Assembly (NCBI RefSeq): GCF_023657445.1
Contig: NZ_JAGTWY010000001.1
Location: 2,170,001-2,234,000 of the forward strand
Reading direction: 5' to 3'
DNA length: 64,000 bases
Source of the DNA: Marinobacter sediminum
Lineage (GTDB): Bacteria; Pseudomonadota; Gammaproteobacteria; Pseudomonadales; Oleiphilaceae
Part shown: one piece after another, positions 46,301 through 53,340 of the stretch
How the letters are laid out: every line of letters begins with the position of its first letter
Position numbering within the stretch: position 1 is the stretch's first letter
Program-made: the position numbers and the translations under genes
The notes under the pieces: model-generated
Database searches by the model: none
Seen by the model: only the letters and a program-made list of their open reading frames with translations
What the model was told of the DNA's origin: nothing

Positions 46301-46957
46301 GTAGCGCTTGGCGTCGTCGTCTGTTCGGGCTGCTTCGCCCAGCATGTCGTAGGAGTAGGTGTAGCCCTTGGCCATATAGTCTTTGGCTTCATCCTGGGCT
46401 TCTTCGATGTCCCGCCCCAGGACGAACTGGCGCCCCATCTCCTTCATGGCCTGGCCAGCCACGGTGCGAATCACCGGCTCGCCAAACCGCTTGAGCAGTT
46501 TACGGAGCGTATCGCCCACGCTGTTACGCTCGGAATCCTTCAAAAGGTTGCTGGTCATCAGCAACGCAACGGTCGCGGTATTGATCAGCGGAGAAGACGC
46601 TTTACCTATGTGGGTGCCCCAGGCGCCGGAAGTGATCTTGTCTTCAATCAGGTCATTGATGGTCGTGCTGTCCGGCACACGTAGCAGCGCCTCAGCCAGG
46701 CACATCAGGGCAACGCCTTCTTTGGTGGTGAGGCCATATTCCGCGAGGAACTTCTCCATGATAGTGGACTTGGCATTCTTGCGGACACCGCGAACCAGAT
46801 CCGCCGCGCGGGCAGAGATCCCCTCACGCTCGGCACGGGACAACTGAGCGCCAGCAATCATCTCGTGAATCACCTTGTGCTCATCAGCGAGGTAGTAGTC
46901 GCGTATCGCCTGCCGGCTATCGACAAGCTCGGGAGTCTGTGACTGCTGCGGTCTCAT
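43328..46957 (-). CDS. putA: Bifunctional proline dehydrogenase / L-glutamate-gamma-semialdehyde dehydrogenase
   Basis: Membrane-associated flavoenzyme of 1209 residues that oxidises proline to glutamate in two steps. The N-terminal helical region leads into the FAD-binding proline dehydrogenase barrel (GFNIDAEEQDRLDLSLDVIE, VKGAYWDAEIKRAQ), then the aldehyde dehydrogenase domain with FTGSTATAQ and catalytic Cys819 in SAGQRCSALR, and a C-terminal extension. The N-terminal ribbon-helix-helix repressor domain of E. coli PutA (1320 residues) is absent, so it cannot repress itself. GAGGG precedes ATG. The AT-rich 170 bases upstream hold its promoter. Confidence 0.95.
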   Translation of the reverse strand: MRPQQSQTPELVDSRQAIRDYYLADEHKVIHEMIAGAQLSRAEREGISARAADLVRGVRKNAKSTIMEKFLAEYGLTTKEGVALMCLAEALLRVPDSTTINDLIEDKITSGAWGTHIGKASSPLINTATVALLMTSNLLKDSERNSVGDTLRKLLKRFGEPVIRTVAGQAMKEMGRQFVLGRDIEEAQDEAKDYMAKGYTYSYDMLGEAARTDDDAKRYFDSYSNAIDSIAKACKGDVRKNPGISVKLSALLARYEYGNKERVMSELLPRARKLVKKAAAANMGFNIDAEEQDRLDLSLDVIEAIVSDPELAGWDGFGVVVQAYGKRSSFTLDWLYGLAEKYDRRFMVRLVKGAYWDAEIKRAQVMGLNGFPVFTRKACSDVSFLSCATKLLNMTNRIYPQFATHNAHSVSAILELAKSGGVENYEFQRLHGMGESLHDEVLKASGVPCRIYAPVGPHKDLLAYLVRRLLENGANSSFVNQIVDKRITPEEIAKDPIDSVKEMGNNISSKAIVHPFKLFGEHRRNSKGWDITDPVTVKEIDAGRDAYLDHRWKGGPVIAGEVAGTEVQMVRNPANPEDTVGHVTQASEDDVNTAITAAQDGFKAWSARTAEERAECLRKVADLYEENAYELFALATREAGKSLLDGVAEIREAVDFAHYYANEGVRYKDSGDARGVMVCISPWNFPLAIFTGQIMANLVAGNAVLAKPAEQTSLLAVRAVELMHQAGIPKDVIQLLPGTGATVGGALTSDSRVSGVCFTGSTATAQRINKVMTENMAPDAPLVAETGGMNAMIVDSTALPEQVVRDVLASSFQSAGQRCSALRMLYVQKDIAGHLLEMLYGAMDELGIGNPWLLSTDVGPVIDETARKKIVDHCDEFEAKGRLLKKMPVPENGTFVSPAVISVNGIEELEEEIFGPVLHVATFAAKDIDKVVDSVNAKGYGLTFGIHSRVDRRVERISSRIKVGNTYVNRNQIGAIVGSQPFGGEGLSGTGPKAGGPQYVRRFMKGKTVEVAADSGGKKVDAKKLQGLIGKLDSLKTQKPKARIEAMKPIFGDVPAPLDAHAEEMPGPTGELNRLSNHARGVVLCLGPDKATALEQAATALSQGNKVVVVAPGVEGQVNEAAKAGLPIVGVDGQLEPEALASANGFEAVVSCAERPMLREYRLALAKREGALLPLITEHTLDQRFVIERHLCVDTTAAGGNASLIAASE

Positions 46958-47127
46958 AGCTGTACCCTCTCAGTTGTTTTGTCTCTCCCGCATTCTACCG
47001 AGATCGACAAAGACTATTTGCCTATAAAAAACGGTCAAGCAAACCGTTCCGGCTTTTTCCTTAAATAAAATTTACCCATTTTCTTAATGGAAATTAATTT
47101 TTAGACGATTCGCCTTAACAAAAACTG

Positions 47128-50100
47128 TTAGCCAGCCCTCAAAGCCAGCTCTCTGAGCATACTGTGGGCAACCGCGAAAACAGCACAATCCATATCTTTG
47201 GCGGTTTGCATATCGTTTAACATCCGTTTCCAGCGACTCAACAGCGGCTGCTTGTCATCACGCCAGGCCTCCAGCAACTGCTCGGGAGCCCCCTCGCCCG
47301 GGGCACCCGATGCATCAGTGGAAAACACACTCGACGTCAGATTCCGCAACTGGTGATCAAGCTCATCCCGGTAATGAATGGTAGCCAGAACCTGCCAGTG
47401 GCCCCTCGCCCGGAAAACCTTCATCTGGCCGTCCAGCCAGGTCAGATTGAGACTCTCACCGAGCCGGAAATACACCCAGGCCACCGATTCCAGCTCCTGG
47501 CCCAGCTGGCGGGATATGTCGATTATATCCATCAGCCAGTACCGACTTGCGGCAGAAGCACACCACGCGGCAACGCCCTCGGGCACCTTCCGTTTAAGGT
47601 ACTCATCATAGCTTCCCTGCCAACGACTTGCAGGGATCACCGATTCGAGCCGCTCCCTGGATGCCACCACCTCTGCCAGAGGCTTCTGGTAATGTGCCTC
47701 ACAGGCAACGGGATCCAGGTCGTTGCGCCGGTTATGCAGCAACCAACTGGCACTTCGGGTCACCAGATGGATGGCATCGCCGAACATCTGGGCCTGAACC
47801 GCCCAATCGACGCTCCCATCAAGCGCTTCAATATGCTTCCACTGGGCGTCTACGTCATGAATCCGCAGGGAGATCAGGTAGGCAGCGGAAATCTGACCAA
47901 AATCGGCCCCGGTTGCGTTTCGGATACGGTCGACCCAGGTGATACCCATGCGATTGACGATATCGTTTGCAATCTGGGTAGCCGAGATTTCTGCCCGCAG
48001 TGGGTGAGATTCAATCGCCTCGGGAAAGGCGGCCAGCAACGAACCGGGAAATGCGGAATACAACGCTGGGGCAAACCGATGATCATGAACAATGGACGCC
48101 TTGAGCAGCCCCTGTTTCAGTTCGATTTTGGCATAGGACACCAGTACAGACAGTTCCGGACGAGTGAGCCCGAGACCGCGTTCCCGGCGCTCCTGAAGTT
48201 CATCGTCATCCGGAAGAAATTCCAGTTTACGATCCAGTTTTCCTTCAGTCTCCAGACGCCTCATCAGGCGCTCATATTCGTCCCCGGAAGCCACCGTTCC
48301 ACTCTCCGCCAGGCTCAGGGTCATTGCCTGACGATAGTTATTTTTCAAAACCAGCTCGGCCACCTCAGGCGTCATGGCTCTGAGCATCCGATTTCGCTCC
48401 GGAAGCGCCAGCCGTTGTTGATGCACCAGGTCGTTCAACAGGATTTTGATGTTAACTTCATGGTCCGAGCAATCGACCCCTCCGGCGTTGTCGATAAAGT
48501 CTGTGTTCGCTGAGCCACCACACCTTGCAAAATCAATACGACCCAGCTGAGTCACACCAAGGTTGCCGCCTTCACCCAGCACCTTGCAACGCAACTCATT
48601 ACTGTCGATTCTCAAACCGTCATTGGACTTGTCACCGACATCTTCATGGGATTCGGTCCGCGCTTTCACGTAGGTGCCGATGCCACCGTTCCAGAGCATA
48701 TCCACCGGCGCTTTCAACAGGGCACTGATCAGCTCGTTCGGGGACAACTTCTTGGCTTTGATGCCCAGCGCCTTCCGCATCTGGGCCGATACCGGAATCG
48801 ACTTCAGTGCCCGGGAAAACACACCGCCGCCCTCGCTGATCAGGCGGCTGTCGTAATCAGCCCAGGTTGATCCGGAGAGTTCGAACAGACGCCGGCGCTC
48901 GTCGAAAGATGTCGCAGCGTCAGGCACCGGATCGATAAAAATATGCTGGTGGTTAAACGCACCAACCAGACGAATCCTGTTGGATAGCAGCATGCCATTT
49001 CCAAACACATCACCCGCCATGTCACCAACGCCCACGACGGTAAACTCGTCCGACTGGGTATCCACCCCTTTTTCCAGAAAGTGTCGTTTTACGGACTCCC
49101 AGGCGCCTCGAGCCGTAATGCCCATTTTCTTGTGGTCATACCCTTCACTGCCGCCCGAGGCGAAGGCATCACCCAGCCAGAAACCGTATTCCTCTGACAG
49201 TCGATTCGCTATATCAGAGAAGGTCGCGGTGCCCTTGTCTGCCGCCACGACCAGATAGGTATCGTCATCGTCGTGACGAATCACATTAACCGGCGGCACC
49301 ACAACGCCACTGTCCAGATTATCTGTCAGATCCAGCAACCCACGGATAAAGATCTGATAACAGGTAACACCTTCAGCCCGAAAAGCTTCCCTGGAGCCGT
49401 CCTGTGGCGGCTGTTTCACAACGAAGCCACCCTTGGCACCAGCGGGTACGATCACCGAGTTCTTGACCTGCTGCGCCTTCACCAACCCCAGCACTTCAGT
49501 GCGGTAATCCTCGATTCGGTCCGACCATCGCAAGCCACCCCTGGCGACAGGACCTGCCCTCAGGTGCACACCCTCTACACGGGGTGAATAGACAAAAATC
49601 TCGAATCTCGGACGGGGCTTGGGAATATCAGGAATGGACGATGGATCAAACTTCAGCGCCAGATAATTTTTAAACTCGCCGGTTTCCTGGCGCTGATAAT
49701 AATTGGTTCTCAACGTGGCTTTCATCAGCACGTAGAAACGCCGCAGGATGCGATCATCATCCAGGCTTGCGACCGCCTCCAGTGCCGCCTCAATTTCCTG
49801 CTCAATATTCTTGACCGAGGCATTACGCTGTTTCGACGACGGCACATCCGGATCGAACCGGGCCCTAAAGAGCGCAACCAGCATCGCGGTAATATCGATG
49901 TGACGGGCCAGGGTCTCAGCAATGAAAGGCTGGCTGAAGCCGAATCGAAGCTGTTTCATATAGCGTGAATACGCCCTGAGAAGCACGACTTCCCGCCAGC
50001 CCAGGCCAGAGATCATAATAAGCTGGTTGAAGTCGTCATTCTCGGCAAAGCCATTCCAGATCTCCCGAAATGCGTCTTGAATCAACGGCTTCGCGCTCTC

Positions 50101-50640
50101 AAGATCGGTCTCACGACAACGAGCGTGAACATCCACGGTAAAGTCACTGACACCAAACGTCTCGCCGTCTCTTCGCTGAATCCGGTAGGGATGTTCTCCC
50201 AGCACCCGCATTCCAAGGTTCTCAAGAATGGGAATCACGTCGGAAAGCACAACCGGGTGGCCCTGACTGTAAAGTTTGAAATGCTGTCCGGATTCCGAGG
50301 GGTCCCGCGGTTGGTAAAATCTCATAGGCACATCAGAGCTGACCGCAATCGACTGAACCCGGTCGATATCGGAGATGGCTTCACCTACTGAAAAACGCGC
50401 ACGGTAGGCGGACGGGAAACCGCCGCTGAACACCTGCGAATAGCGACCTCCGAGCGTTTCGCCATACGCCTCGACCAGCTCGGCATGCAAATCATCATCC
50501 CAGGAGCGTGACTCCTCCACCATTCTGGCAACGATTTCACGAAGTTCTCTGGAGTCATCGTTGTCGGGTGACTGCTCCTGTAAAGCGCGAGTAAGCTGTT
50601 CCAGCAGGGTTTGTTTTTGTAGGGCGCGGGAATCGGTCAT
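47128..50640 (-). CDS. NAD-specific glutamate dehydrogenase, short form
   Basis: Protein of 1170 residues in the large NAD-GDH family, which deaminates glutamate to 2-oxoglutarate. The GDH catalytic region has GGLRWSDRIEDYRTEVLGLV, then PAGAKGGFVVK with the catalytic lysine, VVAADKGTATFSDIAN and VGVGDMAGDVFGNGMLLS. The bacterial GDH180 type is about 1600 residues; this one starts at the position equivalent to roughly residue 450, so the N-terminal ACT-type regulatory domains are missing. CGGAG before ATG and an adjacent divergent gene show that the short start is real, not a frameshift. Likely glutamate outlet for the putA and pxp genes nearby. Confidence 0.88.
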   Translation of the reverse strand: MTDSRALQKQTLLEQLTRALQEQSPDNDDSRELREIVARMVEESRSWDDDLHAELVEAYGETLGGRYSQVFSGGFPSAYRARFSVGEAISDIDRVQSIAVSSDVPMRFYQPRDPSESGQHFKLYSQGHPVVLSDVIPILENLGMRVLGEHPYRIQRRDGETFGVSDFTVDVHARCRETDLESAKPLIQDAFREIWNGFAENDDFNQLIMISGLGWREVVLLRAYSRYMKQLRFGFSQPFIAETLARHIDITAMLVALFRARFDPDVPSSKQRNASVKNIEQEIEAALEAVASLDDDRILRRFYVLMKATLRTNYYQRQETGEFKNYLALKFDPSSIPDIPKPRPRFEIFVYSPRVEGVHLRAGPVARGGLRWSDRIEDYRTEVLGLVKAQQVKNSVIVPAGAKGGFVVKQPPQDGSREAFRAEGVTCYQIFIRGLLDLTDNLDSGVVVPPVNVIRHDDDDTYLVVAADKGTATFSDIANRLSEEYGFWLGDAFASGGSEGYDHKKMGITARGAWESVKRHFLEKGVDTQSDEFTVVGVGDMAGDVFGNGMLLSNRIRLVGAFNHQHIFIDPVPDAATSFDERRRLFELSGSTWADYDSRLISEGGGVFSRALKSIPVSAQMRKALGIKAKKLSPNELISALLKAPVDMLWNGGIGTYVKARTESHEDVGDKSNDGLRIDSNELRCKVLGEGGNLGVTQLGRIDFARCGGSANTDFIDNAGGVDCSDHEVNIKILLNDLVHQQRLALPERNRMLRAMTPEVAELVLKNNYRQAMTLSLAESGTVASGDEYERLMRRLETEGKLDRKLEFLPDDDELQERRERGLGLTRPELSVLVSYAKIELKQGLLKASIVHDHRFAPALYSAFPGSLLAAFPEAIESHPLRAEISATQIANDIVNRMGITWVDRIRNATGADFGQISAAYLISLRIHDVDAQWKHIEALDGSVDWAVQAQMFGDAIHLVTRSASWLLHNRRNDLDPVACEAHYQKPLAEVVASRERLESVIPASRWQGSYDEYLKRKVPEGVAAWCASAASRYWLMDIIDISRQLGQELESVAWVYFRLGESLNLTWLDGQMKVFRARGHWQVLATIHYRDELDHQLRNLTSSVFSTDASGAPGEGAPEQLLEAWRDDKQPLLSRWKRMLNDMQTAKDMDCAVFAVAHSMLRELALRAG

Positions 50641-50800
50641 CGGAAATCTCCGGGGGAATCCATCATTGCGGGTTACGACTGGCGTAAACTCAGTATACTC
50701 AAGTACCGGAAGTCGCTTTGCCCATATAGTTTTAAATAACAGGTATTTTGATTATATTCAGCTTTTGATATAGCCCTAACTTCAACCAGGAACCGAAAAT

Positions 50801-51253
50801 ATGGTCGAACTGGACAGAATTGATCACTCCATCATCCGGGAGCTGCAAAAGAATTCCAGGATCACTGTTACTGAACTCGCCTCCCGGGTCGGCCTGTCCA
50901 AAACGCCGTGTCAGGTTCGCATGCGCCGGCTTGAAGAACAGGGCTACATCACGGGCTATACCGCGCTGGTCAACCAGACCAAGCTGGGGCTCAGCCATAT
51001 TGCCTTTGCCCAGGTGACCCTTAATGACACCAGTAGTAATGCACTCGCGGCGTTCAACAAGGCAGTAAAACAAATATCGGCGGTAGAGCAGTGCCACATG
51101 ATCGCAGGCAACTTTGACTACCTGCTGAAAGTCAGAACCGGGGATATGGCGGAATACCGGCAGGTACTGGGTGAACAGATTTCCGCTCTGCCACATGTGC
51201 TGCAGACCAGCACATTCGTGGTGATGGAAAACGTCAAGGATGCGGGAATCTGA
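50801..51253 (+). CDS. Lrp/AsnC-family transcriptional regulator
   Basis: Regulator of 150 residues: N-terminal winged helix (IDHSIIRELQKNSRITVTELASRVGLSKTPCQVRMRRLEE, in parts) and a C-terminal RAM (ligand-binding) domain with AGNFDYLLKVRTGDMAEY. Homologues such as PutR/BkdR-like proteins activate amino acid catabolic genes when the substrate is present. It is divergent from the short GDH gene across a 160-base AT-rich gap and near putA, so proline or glutamate are likely signals (inference). Its 3' end overlaps the next convergent gene by 20 bases. Confidence 0.9.
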   Translation: MVELDRIDHSIIRELQKNSRITVTELASRVGLSKTPCQVRMRRLEEQGYITGYTALVNQTKLGLSHIAFAQVTLNDTSSNALAAFNKAVKQISAVEQCHMIAGNFDYLLKVRTGDMAEYRQVLGEQISALPHVLQTSTFVVMENVKDAGI

Positions 51254-52001
51254 CCAGGGAAGACTGCAGGCCCAACTCCTTGCGGTATAGGGCATTGCCA
51301 ATCCCCAGAACGATGTTGTCCACCGAAAAATCTCCCGGGATGGCTGCCTTGGCGTTGCTATCCCCCTCTAGCGCGAGCACCAGTTTCAACAGGTCCAGTA
51401 GCCGGATAACCAGATCCAGCGCGCCAAAATCTTCCGGCGGGTCAGCATTTTCCCGCACAACCCATGCCTTCGCGGCTTCCACGACATGAGCCGAGTGGTG
51501 GCCAAGCAATGACGTGGACAATGCCCTGACCGATTCGAGACGTTGCTCCCGTTCCAATCGGATCGCTTCCATACATAACTCCCGGGAATGCTCGGGCGAG
51601 GTTTTCTCACGCAGCATCCCGGCTAACCGGAGATCAACCGCACCCTCCCGGCATTGTTCACGATATTCCGTCTCAATAGCTTTTCGGGCGTGCGGCAAAA
51701 ACTTCCGGATCGCCTGCTCACGGGCCTGCACCAGCTCACTGAGAGATGCCGCATTCACCATGGCACTCATCACCTGAACACAATAGAGCAGGTGTTCCCA
51801 AATCTCCGGAGCGATTCGCTCAGGATCGGCCGGAAGCACCCGTTTGATGGAGACGAATTCAAAGTAGAGAGTCGTGACCTCCCGTTCGGAAAAACCGGAA
51901 GTCCGGATAATATGAGGCAGCCCCAGCTCCTCGATTTCACGGAGCAGCGTGGGAATCAACATGAGAATGTAGTGCTGGGCGCCTCCTGATGGAAGCTGCA
52001 T
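51234..52001 (-). CDS. Uncharacterised helical protein
   Basis: Protein of 255 residues, mostly alpha-helical and charged, without signal peptide or membrane segments. Blocks that stand out are HYILMLIPTLLREIEELGLP, WEHLLYCVQVMSAMVNAASL and SLLGHHSAHVVEAAKAWVV. I recognise no domain. The start ATG 52001 has GGGAGG 5 bases upstream, so the longer frame from 52064 is rejected. It overlaps the Lrp-type gene tail-to-tail by 20 bases and lies downstream of a thioesterase gene on the same strand, with a 76-base gap. Confidence 0.65.
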   Translation of the reverse strand: MQLPSGGAQHYILMLIPTLLREIEELGLPHIIRTSGFSEREVTTLYFEFVSIKRVLPADPERIAPEIWEHLLYCVQVMSAMVNAASLSELVQAREQAIRKFLPHARKAIETEYREQCREGAVDLRLAGMLREKTSPEHSRELCMEAIRLEREQRLESVRALSTSLLGHHSAHVVEAAKAWVVRENADPPEDFGALDLVIRLLDLLKLVLALEGDSNAKAAIPGDFSVDNIVLGIGNALYRKELGLQSSLVRFPHP

Positions 52002-52077
52002 CCCCACCTCCCGTGTGGCCAAGCCTGATTCAAGTGTAGCTGCAATCCGGGTGGTCCGACACAACCCCGGATGTCTG

Positions 52078-52569
52078 TCACGCCCGCGAGAGCTTTTCCC
52101 GCGTTTTCAGGCGCCCTTCCCGCCGAATCTCGGCGTTCTCAAAACGGCGATGCTGCTCATCGGTTTCCGGCACAACCGCCGGCACATTTACCGGCTTATC
52201 GTTCTCGTCCAGAGCAACAAAGGTAAAGAACGCAGAAAGGATGTGCCGGGTATCGCCGGTGTAACTGTTCTCCGCCTCGACTTTCGCACCGATTTCCATG
52301 GAAGAACCCCAGCTTCGGTTAAGAGACAGGCTGAACAGGAGGGTATCATTACCCTTGGCAGGCGCCCGAAAATGGATGGAATCCACTGCGGCAGTTACGC
52401 AAACATGCGCCGAATGGCGCTCCGCAACCACCAGAGCCAGGCGATCACACTTTGCCATGATCATGCCCCCGAAGACGGTATTGTGGGCATTCATGTCATT
52501 GGGGAAAACTTTGTAAACGTGCTTTTCAACGGCGGATGCGGACACGGGTTTCGACAGCATTTCAGACAT
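52078..52569 (-). CDS. Acyl-CoA thioesterase, hotdog fold (YciA/BACH-like)
   Basis: Cytosolic enzyme of 163 residues that hydrolyses acyl-CoA. The hotdog core is seen as NTVFGGMIMAKCDRLALVVAER (in parts), in which the Asp after F-G-G is the catalytic residue in YciA-type enzymes, followed by VTAAVDSIHFRAPAKGND and a long strand ending SAFFTFVALDENDKP. The start is ATG 52569 with AAAGGA 5 bases upstream. Chain-length preference unknown. Confidence 0.88.
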   Translation of the reverse strand: MSEMLSKPVSASAVEKHVYKVFPNDMNAHNTVFGGMIMAKCDRLALVVAERHSAHVCVTAAVDSIHFRAPAKGNDTLLFSLSLNRSWGSSMEIGAKVEAENSYTGDTRHILSAFFTFVALDENDKPVNVPAVVPETDEQHRRFENAEIRREGRLKTREKLSRA

Positions 52570-52743
52570 GGAATCCTTTCTCTCGTTGGCTTTACCCAAA
52601 GGTTACTACAGGACAGACGCCATGAAACACTCATTGCCGGGCTGGGCCGGAAAGGTTACTGATCAATGAGCGATTTTTAAGCGAAATCACTATCATTTAT
52701 ATATAGCCTGTACCTGCACGTATCGACACATAGGTCTCGCTCA

Positions 52744-53211
52744 ATGATCAACATGCTGACATCAATTCCCGTCAGGGCCCTGTTTGCCCGGCTGTTTTCA
52801 CTGGTGTTTTTCGCCCTCGCGTTTACTCTGGTGAGTGCAACTGTCATGGAAGTCGTCAGCCAGATACAGTCGGGGCAGCCACTCATGCAAGCGCTCATCA
52901 AAGGCGTCAACGGCAGCATTATTGCTCTGGCGGTTTACGAACTGGCGATGGTGATTCGTTCGGAATACAGCGGACGATCGGAATCTCACGATGTCATCAC
53001 CATGATGAGGCGCACACTGCCCAGATTTATTGGAACCGTGTGCGTTGCGATGTCCCTCGAAGGCCTGATCATGATCATCAAATACAGCCAGCTTGAGCTC
53101 GCTGGAAACCTTTACTATCCGGTGGCGATCATCGTGAGTACGGCATTGCTTCTGGCTGCTCTGGGGGTATTCCTGAAGATGGCACCAAGAGATCAGACCG
53201 GTTCGTACTGA
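52744..53211 (+). CDS. Four-segment inner-membrane protein, unknown function
   Basis: Protein of 155 residues with four hydrophobic segments at about 17-36, 54-71, 93-113 and 123-146, and a charged cytosolic loop between the second and third (RSEYSGRSESHDVITMMRR). The arrangement is reminiscent of PsiE-like small membrane proteins, but I cannot assign it with confidence. No strong ribosome site. It stands alone between the divergent thioesterase gene and the alkylsulfatase gene. Confidence 0.6.
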   Translation: MINMLTSIPVRALFARLFSLVFFALAFTLVSATVMEVVSQIQSGQPLMQALIKGVNGSIIALAVYELAMVIRSEYSGRSESHDVITMMRRTLPRFIGTVCVAMSLEGLIMIIKYSQLELAGNLYYPVAIIVSTALLLAALGVFLKMAPRDQTGSY

Positions 53212-53340
53212 ACCGGTTGGCAGCCATTTTTTACTCAAAAATCTCGGTTGTTCAACCTCCTGTTGCTGCATACAGCGATAGACCAGGCTTTAACGCGCTA
53301 AACTTCCCAGGGTCTACTGCTCAATAACAACAGGCCCGCC

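Noticed and set aside
47353..48513. 386-codon open frame antisense to the GDH gene
   Set aside because: Wholly inside the GDH gene with low-complexity, non-homologous translation.
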